From: a virus
DNA length: 64,000 nucleotides
Virus record (IMG/VR): IMGVR_UViG_3300034418_004641
Coordinates: 1 to 64,000 of that record
Strand: one strand, 5' to 3'
The notes under the pieces are model-generated. The model ran no database searches. It had not been told where the DNA came from and saw only the letters and a program-made list of their open reading frames with translations. Positions 7,438 to 14,717 of this stretch are shown in pieces (position 1 is the stretch's first letter; every line of letters starts with the position of its first letter). The position numbers were made by a program, and so were the translations under genes.

Positions 7438-8786
7438 ATGCTTGTATAGATTTTATACAAAACAGCACAGCAAAGAATGGACTAGTAGTCGCACCAACGG
7501 CTGCGGGAAAGAGTTTGATTGTTGCTAACGTAGCAAGAGCATTGGGGGAGAAAGTTTTGTGTCTTCAACCTTCAAAGGAATTACTAGAGCAAAACTATGC
7601 TAAGTACGTATCTTACGGAGAGGAGGCAAGTTTATTCTCTGCATCTGTTGGAGTGAAGGAGATAGGTTCTGTGACTTTTGCAACCCCTCGAAGTGTATTT
7701 AATTCCCTAGAGGAGTTCCAAGAAGCAGGAGTTAATTATATCATTGTAGATGAGTGTCACTTACAAACGAAGGTCAATTCACAAATGCACAGAGCGATAA
7801 AAGCACTTAGACCTCGCAAAGTAATTGGATTAACTGCAACTCCTATATTCCTAACCAGTTATATGGGGCAGTCTGTGTTACGTATGATGAATAGAACTGC
7901 AAAGTCTTTCTTCAGAAAGATTATACACATAACTCAAATACAAGACCTTGTAGAAAAAAGGTTTTGGAGTCCATTGGTATATGAGAATAGATTCGTTGAT
8001 GACTCTATGTTAGTTCTAAATAGTAATGGTTCTGATTATACAAACAATTCCTTACTACGTATGTACGAGGAGAACAATACCAAAGCAAACATTATAAGTG
8101 AAGTAGAGCGATTGGTAGATGAGGGTAGGAAATCTATATTGGCTTTTGTCCCTTCTATCGAAGCTGCTGAGGAGTTAGCAGAGTTAGTACCTAATAGTGC
8201 TTCTGTAAACAGCAAAACTCCTAAGAGACAACGTAATAAGATTATCGAAGGGTTTAAAGATGGCTCTATCAGAGTGGTATTCAATGTACTTGTATTATCT
8301 GTAGGATTTGACCATCCTGAGTTAGATGCTATCATCCACGCTAGAGCTACTAATTCGATGGCTATATACTACCAAACCTTGGGTAGAGGGGTGCGTATCG
8401 CTCCCAACAAAAAGGATTGTAAGATAATAGACTTAGCAGGTAACTCTTTGAAATTTGGTAAGATAGAAGAACTTAACTTTGAAGATATTGATGGGTATGG
8501 GTGGGGTATGTTTGCAAAAGAAAGACTTGTTACGGGTATCCCTATGTCTGAAGGGTTGTACACCGATAAGGAGTTTCTACGATATAAAAAACAATCTAAA
8601 AGGTCTGACTTTAACTTGATGTTTGGTTTCGGTAAATACAAAGGAGAGCCAGTAGAACAAGTTTGGTATAAAGATAAAAATTATGTAATGTGGGTTACCT
8701 CAGATAAATTTGAGCCAAGTACCCCCAGCGCAAAGGCATTTAAAAGTGGTGTTTGCGAATTTGTTAATATAAAATTATTTGCGTAA
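7398..8786 (+). CDS. Superfamily 2 DEAD/H-type helicase with exonuclease-X-like C-terminal domain
   Basis: ATP-driven DNA helicase or translocase. An RPYQQQAV motif at the N-terminus (Q-like motif) requires this start even though it overlaps the HNH gene by 40 nt. Walker A APTAAGKS ends at Ser 39; Walker B is DECH (118-121); motif III is TATP (146-149); motif VI is QTLGRGVR around residue 335. Residues ~410-440 (FGFGKYKGEPVEQV...YVMWV) match the small GKYKG domain found at the C-termini of exodeoxyribonuclease X-like proteins, an accessory DNA-binding module. The family is frequent in phage replication operons. Gene order with an HNH nuclease suggests recombination-dependent replication or repair. 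Confidence 0.85.
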   Translation: MAFTLRPYQQQAVDACIDFIQNSTAKNGLVVAPTAAGKSLIVANVARALGEKVLCLQPSKELLEQNYAKYVSYGEEASLFSASVGVKEIGSVTFATPRSVFNSLEEFQEAGVNYIIVDECHLQTKVNSQMHRAIKALRPRKVIGLTATPIFLTSYMGQSVLRMMNRTAKSFFRKIIHITQIQDLVEKRFWSPLVYENRFVDDSMLVLNSNGSDYTNNSLLRMYEENNTKANIISEVERLVDEGRKSILAFVPSIEAAEELAELVPNSASVNSKTPKRQRNKIIEGFKDGSIRVVFNVLVLSVGFDHPELDAIIHARATNSMAIYYQTLGRGVRIAPNKKDCKIIDLAGNSLKFGKIEELNFEDIDGYGWGMFAKERLVTGIPMSEGLYTDKEFLRYKKQSKRSDFNLMFGFGKYKGEPVEQVWYKDKNYVMWVTSDKFEPSTPSAKAFKSGVCEFVNIKLFA

Positions 8787-9022
8787 TGTCAAGTAAAAAA
8801 TTTGAAGTAAAAGACTGCTGTCTTTACATATATGGGAAAGAGGTTAGATGTGAAGATGACCTAGTTAGATTAGCAGGACTGTTAGCTACAGGTTCAGTTC
8901 CTGACTACATCGATGTGTATGATTTGGAAGATGATGAGTTATTACAGCTAGAAGAAGTTCTAAGCAAGGAGATATTTTTTAAAGGGGATTGTTTGACCCC
9001 TGACGAGAATCCTGATGAATGA
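8786..9022 (+). CDS. Small acidic hypothetical protein (78 aa)
   Basis: Overlaps the helicase stop as TAATG and the polymerase start as ATGA, so it is tightly coupled between them. The product is very acidic in its second half (VYDLEDDELLQLEEVLSKE) and has no membrane segment. I recognise no family. Its position suggests an accessory of the helicase or polymerase, or a DNA-mimic-like regulator, but nothing in the sequence shows this. Confidence 0.6.
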   Translation: MSSKKFEVKDCCLYIYGKEVRCEDDLVRLAGLLATGSVPDYIDVYDLEDDELLQLEEVLSKEIFFKGDCLTPDENPDE

Positions 9023-11043
9023 ATTATATCATAACAAACAATCGTCCTTTCTTTGAGAAGATAGGAGCGTACAATTATTGCACCTTAGAAGATATGGTGC
9101 TACCTGATGTTATTGCGTTTGACTCGGAGACTACCTCCCTCAAACCTATAGACGGTCATATGTTCTCTGTGCAGATAGGTACAGGGAAGGACAACTATAT
9201 TATAGACCTTCAACAATTAGGAGGAGAGATAACATTTGATGAGGTGGCTCCTTTCCTGGAAGGCAAGACATTGGTTGGTCACAACCTTACATTCGACCTT
9301 GGGTGGTTATACAAATATAACTTTGTACCTAAAAAAGTTTACGATACATTTATTGCAAGTAAAATACTTTACAACGGAAACGGTTTAATTACAAGACACG
9401 GTTTTGGTTTTGTGATGGAGCGTGAGTTGGGTATCAGCTATGATAAGAGTGAGCAAAAGAACATTGCTAAGACCCAATTGTCAAATCCAAAAGCTATTCG
9501 ATATGCTTTCAATGACGTAGACAAAGTATTAGAATTAGTTAAAGTTTTAGGGGAAAGGTTGCGAGACAGAGGATGTGTACCAACATTCAAGCTACATTGT
9601 CGATATATCAGAGCTCTTGCCTATATGGAGCAGTGTGGTATCCCAATATCAGAAGCTAAATGGAAAGATAAAATTGAGCAAGACAAGATTGCTCTAGAAA
9701 AAGCTAAGGATGATGTGGTCAAATTTGTCTATGACGAGTTACCTAAATATAGGGACAGACAGATAGATATGTTTGATAGCTCTCCACGTATCATCCCCTT
9801 ATTGTCGTCATCTCTACAAATGATTCCTATCTTTGAGGAGTTTGGTATTGATGTACAATCGGATGAGAACCCTGACAAGAAGACTCTACACAAGGATGTT
9901 CTTAGGAGAAGTAGCCACCCTTTCGTAGAGTTATGGTTAACATACAAACAAGCAGAGCATGATGTATCTACATACGGAGAAAACATTTTAAATAAAATTA
10001 AAGATGGCAGAATTTATACTGATTTTAATCCTGTGCTGGATACTGCTAGAATTTCTACTAGGCGTGGCGGGGTTAATATTCTTAATTTTCCAGCTAATAA
10101 GAGAACTAGGGATTGCTTTGTGGCTACACATGGATATAAAATGGTCGTGGCTGACTACGAAGGCCAAGAAAATGTGGTCGGTGCTGACCTCCACCAAGAT
10201 GCAATGATGATATCCTCAATCAAGAATGGAGATGATTTACACTCTGCATTCGCAAGATTGATATTCCCTGAACTGCAAGAATTAACTGACGATGAAATTA
10301 AAAACAACCATAAAGATAAAAGGCAGTTCTCCAAAGCACCTCGCTTCTGTTTCTCGTATGGTGGGACAGGCTTTACAGCAGCTAAGAGTCTTAATATCGA
10401 GGTAAAGGAAGGGGAACGATTAGAACAGCTATACAAAGAACTACATCCTGGAGTATATACTTGGGGCAGAAAGAAACTGCAAGAATCCATTGAGAATGGG
10501 TGGGTAGAATCAGCAGATGGTTTTAAATTAGACCTTCCTTGGTTTGACCAATTCCTTGACCTTAAAAAATGGATGGATGCTACAGGAGAAGCTGATAAGA
10601 AGCTGTACAAGGCAGGTAAAGTAGAAGCTAACAAGAAAAAAGAGGCTGAAGAGAAAGGAGAGACATATACCGTAGTAAACAAAGAGGCATACAAGGTATA
10701 TACAAAGATGAGACCTAAACTTTCTAAGTACTTTTCTTGGCAAGGAAAATACTTCAGGTTGGCCTTGAACAACCCTGTTCAAGCGACTTCAGCACATATG
10801 ACAAAACGAGCCGCTTGTTTACTTTTTGATTATATAGTAGACAATGGACATTTTCGAAAGGTAAGAATATGTAATATACCCCATGATGAATTTGTTCTTG
10901 AGGTGGATGAAAGCCTAGTAGATGAGTATAAAAAAGTGCTTGAGGACTGCATGATTAAAGGTGGACAATACTATTTAACAAGTGGCTTAGTAGATATTAA
11001 GGCAGAGGCGAATATAGGAGACTCTTGGTACGAGGCAAAATAA
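9019..11043 (+). CDS. polA: Family A DNA polymerase with 3'-5' exonuclease
   Basis: The replicative polymerase. The N-terminal proofreading domain has ExoI FDSETTS (Asp 35, Glu 37), ExoII GHNLTFD (Asp 93) and ExoIII YAFND (Tyr 162, Asp 166). The polymerase domain has motif A VVADYEG (Asp 379), motif B from Arg 435 to Gly 448 (RxxxKxxxFxxxYG with Lys 439, Phe 443, Tyr 447) and motif C PHDE (Asp 623, Glu 624). Phe 443 sits at the position that discriminates ribose 3'-OH. At 674 aa it lacks a 5'-3' exonuclease domain, as usual for phage enzymes. Its last 27 residues are repeated at the end of the downstream GIY-YIG gene, marking an insertion event at its 3' end. Confidence 0.95.
   Translation: MNYIITNNRPFFEKIGAYNYCTLEDMVLPDVIAFDSETTSLKPIDGHMFSVQIGTGKDNYIIDLQQLGGEITFDEVAPFLEGKTLVGHNLTFDLGWLYKYNFVPKKVYDTFIASKILYNGNGLITRHGFGFVMERELGISYDKSEQKNIAKTQLSNPKAIRYAFNDVDKVLELVKVLGERLRDRGCVPTFKLHCRYIRALAYMEQCGIPISEAKWKDKIEQDKIALEKAKDDVVKFVYDELPKYRDRQIDMFDSSPRIIPLLSSSLQMIPIFEEFGIDVQSDENPDKKTLHKDVLRRSSHPFVELWLTYKQAEHDVSTYGENILNKIKDGRIYTDFNPVLDTARISTRRGGVNILNFPANKRTRDCFVATHGYKMVVADYEGQENVVGADLHQDAMMISSIKNGDDLHSAFARLIFPELQELTDDEIKNNHKDKRQFSKAPRFCFSYGGTGFTAAKSLNIEVKEGERLEQLYKELHPGVYTWGRKKLQESIENGWVESADGFKLDLPWFDQFLDLKKWMDATGEADKKLYKAGKVEANKKKEAEEKGETYTVVNKEAYKVYTKMRPKLSKYFSWQGKYFRLALNNPVQATSAHMTKRAACLLFDYIVDNGHFRKVRICNIPHDEFVLEVDESLVDEYKKVLEDCMIKGGQYYLTSGLVDIKAEANIGDSWYEAK
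10960..11043 (+). repeat. polA 3'-end repeat, copy 1
   Basis: Last 27 codons plus stop of the polymerase gene. The same 84 nt recur at 11975-12058 with about 73% nucleotide and 21/27 residue identity; both end in SWYEAK and TAA. Most differences are synonymous. Confidence 0.9.
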
Positions 11044-11060
11044 AAGTATTTTGTAATAAA

Positions 11061-11092
11061 TTTGGATAATTGATAAAATTGTAGTAACATTG
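11061..11092 (+). promoter_or_regulatory. Bacteroidota-type promoter of the RHH / GIY-YIG cassette
   Basis: TTTG at 11061-11064, 20 nt, then TAACATTG at 11085-11092 as -7 box. The upstream stretch TTTTGTAATAAATTTGG is shared with the promoters at 45532 and 58191 on the other strand. The -7 box ends six bases before the ATG at 11098, so the mRNA would be leaderless or nearly so. Confidence 0.6.
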
Positions 11093-11097
11093 TAATT

Positions 11098-11253
11098 ATG
11101 AAAGAAGTACAAATAATAGTAAGAACTGATTCTGAGTTAAAAGAAAGAGTAAGAAAGGCGGCTGATAAGCTAGGACTTGATATGTCTTCCTATATTAGAA
11201 TGGTTATAATAAAAGCAATGGAGCAAGACAATGGGAAAGTATCTGACAACTAA
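11098..11253 (+). CDS. Ribbon-helix-helix (Arc/CopG-like) regulator (51 aa)
   Basis: A short ORF below common length cut-offs. It starts with a beta strand (MKEVQIIVRTD), then helix A (SELKERVRKAADKLGL) and helix B (DMSSYIRMVIIKAMEQ), the ribbon-helix-helix pattern of small dimeric DNA-binding repressors. It overlaps the endonuclease gene by 23 nt (11231-11253) and has its own promoter, so it likely represses this cassette, as small repressors do for selfish nucleases and toxin-antitoxin pairs. The regulatory role is inference; the fold pattern is clear. Confidence 0.7.
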   Translation: MKEVQIIVRTDSELKERVRKAADKLGLDMSSYIRMVIIKAMEQDNGKVSDN

Positions 11254-12058
11254 AGACTGGATTGAAAGGTTCAGAGATATGCATGGTGATAAGTTTTCTT
11301 ATCCTGATGTAATTAAAGGTTCTAAAAATAGCATAAATGTTTTTTGTAATAAACATAATACTGAGTTTGAAACCTCTCCTCAATTACATTTAAGAAGTGT
11401 AAACACAGGCTGTAAAAAATGTTATGCCGATTACATAAGAGAAAGAGATAGTATAAAGCCTTTAGAAAAAATAAAAAAGTTTAAAACAGTTCATGGGGGT
11501 AAATACACTTATCACCCCGAAACCATTACTCTCTCTCAAGAAGATATGAAAATTACTTGCCCCACCCACGGAGAGTTTTGGCAACAACCATTACACCATC
11601 AGAGGGGGCATGGTTGTCCTAAGTGTGGTTACTACTCTGCTTACAAGAAAGACAGATGGGTAGAAAAGAGCAATGAAAAAAACCCTAAATTATATATCTT
11701 AGAATTGAATAAAGATGAGGAGGTGTTCTACAAAATAGGCATAACAGGGGATACTTTGGAGAAACGTTTTTCAGGAAGACTACCTTATGAATACAAAGTA
11801 GTCGCTATCGTGGAAAACGAAGCTTCTAAAATTTGGGAATTAGAAAAAAAATTATTACGTTTGACAAAAGAATACAAGTACACACCCTCTATTGATTTTG
11901 AGGGTATGACGGAATGTAGGACAGGTGGTGTAGAATTGTGTATTAAAAGTTTTGGAGAAGTGGAGGATAGCAGAGGAGGAAATTACTATCTTAGTAGTGG
12001 ATTAGTGGAGATGGGGGCAGAAGCCAATATTGGCACATCATGGTATGAAGCAAAATAA
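11231..12058 (+). CDS. GIY-YIG homing endonuclease with zinc-finger repeats and a polymerase-derived tail
   Basis: A free-standing mobile endonuclease. Residues 10-64 and 79-132 are two copies of a homing-nuclease DNA-binding repeat, each with C-x2-H then C-x2-C (Cys 39, His 42, Cys 61, Cys 64; Cys 110, His 113, Cys 129, Cys 132). Residues 153-230 form a GIY-YIG-type nuclease: LYILEL, then FYKIGIT (Lys 168-Thr 172), Arg 179 and the helix with Glu 204. The final 27 residues (249-275) match the last 27 of the adjacent DNA polymerase at 21 positions and have no place in a nuclease. The best explanation is insertion into polA 3' end with the cassette supplying a replacement tail, leaving the resident tail fused to the nuclease. 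Confidence 0.85.
   Translation: MGKYLTTKDWIERFRDMHGDKFSYPDVIKGSKNSINVFCNKHNTEFETSPQLHLRSVNTGCKKCYADYIRERDSIKPLEKIKKFKTVHGGKYTYHPETITLSQEDMKITCPTHGEFWQQPLHHQRGHGCPKCGYYSAYKKDRWVEKSNEKNPKLYILELNKDEEVFYKIGITGDTLEKRFSGRLPYEYKVVAIVENEASKIWELEKKLLRLTKEYKYTPSIDFEGMTECRTGGVELCIKSFGEVEDSRGGNYYLSSGLVEMGAEANIGTSWYEAK
11975..12058 (+). repeat. polA 3'-end repeat, copy 2 (fused to GIY-YIG gene)
   Basis: Codes for GG-N-YYLSSGLV...SWYEAK-stop, aligned without gaps to 10960-11043. The two copies bracket the RHH plus endonuclease cassette and so define its probable boundaries. Confidence 0.9.
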
Positions 12059-12060
12059 TT

Positions 12061-12771
12061 ATGGAACATAAAGTAAATATGATTGATTGGAAATTAGTAT
12101 TGATTACTGTATTGATGCTATGGGTTTGGGCATCGCTAAACAGTAAGACTGTAAACAATTATTACGATATAGAGACTGCTATAATTGTAGACTCTACGTT
12201 TGATTTGGATACAGCAGTTCTTATGGGCGATACGTTGTATGATTCTACGTATTCGTGGGATAGATTGCATTACAGGGATTATGATGCCCCTGATACTGTA
12301 ACACTTCCCTTAGTGACTCACAAACACGAGTATTGTTACCCTGTAGATGGGAGAATGACAAGCGGATACGGATGGCGTTGGGGCAGAAGTCACGATGGTA
12401 TCGACATAGCATACAATAACAGGGACACTACGAAAAGTATGTTTCCTGGAGTAGTAAGGTATTCAAAGAGGGGTTATAACGGAGGTTATGGTAACTTAGT
12501 TATTATAAGACACTTCAATGGTCTTGAGACTTACTATGCCCACCACAGAAAATTATTTGTAGAACAAGGAGACACACTAGAAGCAGGGGATGCAATTGGA
12601 CTAGTTGGGTCCACAGGGCGTTCTACAGGTCCCCACCTTCACTTGGAAACAAGATTCTTAGGTGTGCCTATCGACCCTGAGTTGATTATTAACTTAGATG
12701 ATTCAACCCTTGTGAGCGATAGTATTAATTTAATTAAAAAAGGTAGACACTATATTACCCATGGGATATAA
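12061..12771 (+). CDS. M23-family peptidoglycan endopeptidase, membrane-anchored
   Basis: Zinc peptidase that cuts peptidoglycan cross-bridges. Residues 10-25 (WKLVLITVLMLWVWAS) form an N-terminal signal anchor. The M23 core spans ~95-210: H-x3-D (His 111, Asp 115, in SHDGID), YYAHH (His 161/162) and H-x-H (His 192, His 194, in GPHLHLE), so all LytM-type zinc and catalytic residues are present. Flanking motifs SGYGWR and GNLVIIRH are typical. It starts two bases after the GIY-YIG stop and overlaps the next gene by 11 nt. With the amidase downstream it forms a lysis pair; alternatively it may act on the cell wall during infection. Confidence 0.9.
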   Translation: MEHKVNMIDWKLVLITVLMLWVWASLNSKTVNNYYDIETAIIVDSTFDLDTAVLMGDTLYDSTYSWDRLHYRDYDAPDTVTLPLVTHKHEYCYPVDGRMTSGYGWRWGRSHDGIDIAYNNRDTTKSMFPGVVRYSKRGYNGGYGNLVIIRHFNGLETYYAHHRKLFVEQGDTLEAGDAIGLVGSTGRSTGPHLHLETRFLGVPIDPELIINLDDSTLVSDSINLIKKGRHYITHGI

Positions 12772-12946
12772 AATCATAAAAAAAGTTAAAGTACACTCTC
12801 AATTACCTTCTTCTAGCGTATATTTGTTAGACAGTTTGGGAGTTGTACTAAACTTAGAATCGAAAGAAGAGGCTAAAAAACTAGTAGACCTCTTGAATGT
12901 TAACGCAGACAACAATACTGAGTATAGTGTCGCAAAGAATAAATAG
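12761..12946 (+). CDS. Small hypothetical protein (61 aa)
   Basis: Starts within the end of the M23 gene with an 11-nt overlap. Begins MGYKIIKKVKV, with a pattern of short beta strands followed by a helix (ESKEEAKKLVDLLN), which could be a small alpha/beta fold. No signal peptide or membrane segment. I recognise no family. It is followed one base later by the DUF3310 gene. Confidence 0.55.
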   Translation: MGYKIIKKVKVHSQLPSSSVYLLDSLGVVLNLESKEEAKKLVDLLNVNADNNTEYSVAKNK

Positions 12947-12947
12947 T

Positions 12948-13211
12948 ATGGGACAAAACACTAGAGACCCTTTAATGGATAATCCACACAGCCCAAAGAG
13001 GAGTGGCACTACACATCCTAAGTTCTACAACAAGAACATAGAAACTTGGGATTATATCGCAGCTCACAACTTGGATTTCTTCGAAGGGAATATTATCAAG
13101 TACGTGACTCGCCACAAATCTAAGAATGGTTTGGAGGATTTAGAGAAGGCAAGAGTTTATTTAGATAAACTGATTTCAATAACTTATAAAGATTACAATC
13201 ATGGTTTATAG
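12948..13211 (+). CDS. DUF3310 family phage protein
   Basis: 87 aa. The stretch ETWDYIAAHNLDFFEGN followed by IIKYVTRHKSKNGLEDLEKA matches the DUF3310 signature (sometimes annotated SaV-like or nucleotide-kinase-like), a small helical protein common in phage early regions; its biochemical role is not established. The ATG at 12948, one base after the previous stop, is chosen over an in-frame ATG at 12897 that would lie inside the previous gene. The end overlaps the amidase gene by 11 nt. Confidence 0.8.
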   Translation: MGQNTRDPLMDNPHSPKRSGTTHPKFYNKNIETWDYIAAHNLDFFEGNIIKYVTRHKSKNGLEDLEKARVYLDKLISITYKDYNHGL

Positions 13212-14082
13212 AATGGGAAGTAGAGGACGAATGGTAATGGAAATTCAGTCCTTTTTGGGTGCTATCGATGTAGATGGCATATTTGGTCCTCAAACAGAGG
13301 ATGCAGTAAAGACCTTTCAAAAGGTCAGAGGTTTAGTAGTTGATGGGATTGTTGGTCCTAAGACACTAGAGGCGATGAGTCTGCTAGATACGGATTTGAC
13401 CGTAGATAAAGCTATCGACTCGAAGTTTGCTTATGATACTCATTACCTGCCCACAGGAGAGTATCTAAACGGTCCTACCACAAAGGAGTATGCGTTCTTG
13501 CACTTTACAGCAGGATGGCATAACCCTTACAAGTGTATTGACCATTGGGGCAGAGATAGTAGAGGACGTATTGCAACTGAGTTTGTTTTGGGAGGTCCTT
13601 CTATTAAGGGTGACGATGATACATACGATGGCAGAATGGTACAGGCATTCCCATCAGGAGCGTATGCTTGGCACATCGGTAGAAATGGTTCTCAGTATAT
13701 GCACGAGCATTCTGTAGGATTAGAAATTTGCAACTGGGGTTATCTTAAAGAAGGTAAGACTTGGGCAGGGGTAAAAGCAGACCCTTCTCAATTTGTAACT
13801 TTAGCTGAACCTTTCAAAGGTATGAGTCAGTGGCACAGGTTCTCAGATGCACAGATAGAGAAAGTTCGGGAGTGGTTATACTTCATTGCTGAGAGAGATG
13901 GTATTGATATCCGTGAGGGACTTCCTAGATGGATTAAGAAGGAAGGTGCTAAGGCTTTTGAATGGAAAGAAGAAGCGTACAGAGGTTTGATTAAGGGTGT
14001 GCTATCCCATACAAACACAAACACAGGTAAGTGTGATATTCATCCCCAACAGGAGATGATGGACATGTTAGTTAGTTTATAG
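13201..14082 (+). CDS. N-acetylmuramoyl-L-alanine amidase endolysin with N-terminal peptidoglycan-binding domain
   Basis: Endolysin that releases stem peptides from peptidoglycan. Residues 1-60 are a PG_binding_1-type helical domain with two DGIxGPxT motifs (25-32 and 48-55). Residues ~90-285 are a zinc amidase (Amidase_2/PGRP-like): FLHFTAGW (His 101), AWHIG (His 158), VGLEICNWG, and SH-x7-CD (His 270, Cys 278). 293 aa, no signal peptide, so export needs a holin or other permeabilising protein. It overlaps DUF3310 by 11 nt and is followed by a tiny membrane protein that may help lysis. Confidence 0.9.
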   Translation: MVYRMGSRGRMVMEIQSFLGAIDVDGIFGPQTEDAVKTFQKVRGLVVDGIVGPKTLEAMSLLDTDLTVDKAIDSKFAYDTHYLPTGEYLNGPTTKEYAFLHFTAGWHNPYKCIDHWGRDSRGRIATEFVLGGPSIKGDDDTYDGRMVQAFPSGAYAWHIGRNGSQYMHEHSVGLEICNWGYLKEGKTWAGVKADPSQFVTLAEPFKGMSQWHRFSDAQIEKVREWLYFIAERDGIDIREGLPRWIKKEGAKAFEWKEEAYRGLIKGVLSHTNTNTGKCDIHPQQEMMDMLVSL

Positions 14083-14091
14083 ATTATAGTA

Positions 14092-14181
14092 ATGGAACTT
14101 TTAGTAATAGGTGGGATAATTGTGATTGTATTTGGAGTGATAGCTCTAGTTGATTACCTATTTCCCGATAAAAAAGATTGA
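14092..14181 (+). CDS. Single-TM micro-protein (29 aa) after endolysin
   Basis: ATG at 14092, nine bases after the amidase stop, reads to TGA at 14179-14181. The product is one long hydrophobic stretch (LLVIGGIIVIVFGVIALVDYLF) with a short charged C-terminus (DKKD). It is too short for a classical holin but its place directly after the endolysin suggests a lysis helper or pinholin-like peptide. This is inference from location. Confidence 0.55.
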   Translation: MELLVIGGIIVIVFGVIALVDYLFPDKKD

Positions 14182-14183
14182 GT

Positions 14184-14717
14184 ATGTACATAAACTTTGA
14201 TGTTCTCGACAAAGCACAGATGACATATCCTTCATTTGTTCTCCTTATTGCAGTCAAACAGAACGACTGTGATAAGCTGTGGATGGATTCTGACCATGTC
14301 GAGAAGTATATGAGCCTTCTTCTTAGAGAAGGTTTAGTGGAACCTCGTAAGAAAGATAATTGGTATAAGATAACTAAAAAAGGTAATGGCTTTCTAAGAG
14401 ATGTTGGTACAGCAGGAATTAGTGATGAGATAAAAGCTACCTTCCTAAGATTAGTACAGCTATACAAAGACTATGGGCGTAACGTGGGTAGTGCTAACAA
14501 GGCACTAAAAATGTTTGCTCAGTTTGTTGAAGAAACAAAAAATTTGTTTACCTTTGACCATATTGTTGAAACAGTAGAGGAGTATCTTATGCAGACAGAC
14601 CCCGAATACACGGCTAGATTAGACTTGTTTATTTGGAAGCCTTCGAATGCATACGCTAGGAAGTTTTCTATCGATGATAGCAGACTCTACACAAAATGTA
14701 AAGCCAATGCCAATTAA
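14184..14717 (+). CDS. Putative winged-helix replication protein
   Basis: 177 aa. Residues 15-65 look like a winged helix: helix, helix (CDKLWMDSDHVEKYMSLLLR), turn, and a basic wing (GLVEPRKKDNWYKITKKG). A helical C-terminal half follows. The gene directly precedes and overlaps by 11 nt a DnaB-like helicase, where phages often place an initiator or helicase-loading protein. An in-frame TTG at 14178 is possible, but the ATG at 14184 is preferred. The role as loader or initiator is inference from neighbourhood. Confidence 0.55.
   Translation: MYINFDVLDKAQMTYPSFVLLIAVKQNDCDKLWMDSDHVEKYMSLLLREGLVEPRKKDNWYKITKKGNGFLRDVGTAGISDEIKATFLRLVQLYKDYGRNVGSANKALKMFAQFVEETKNLFTFDHIVETVEEYLMQTDPEYTARLDLFIWKPSNAYARKFSIDDSRLYTKCKANAN

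Noticed and set aside
10155-10772. 205-aa open frame opposite polA
   Set aside because: Entirely antisense to conserved polymerase motifs, Ser/Leu-rich as expected for a shadow frame.
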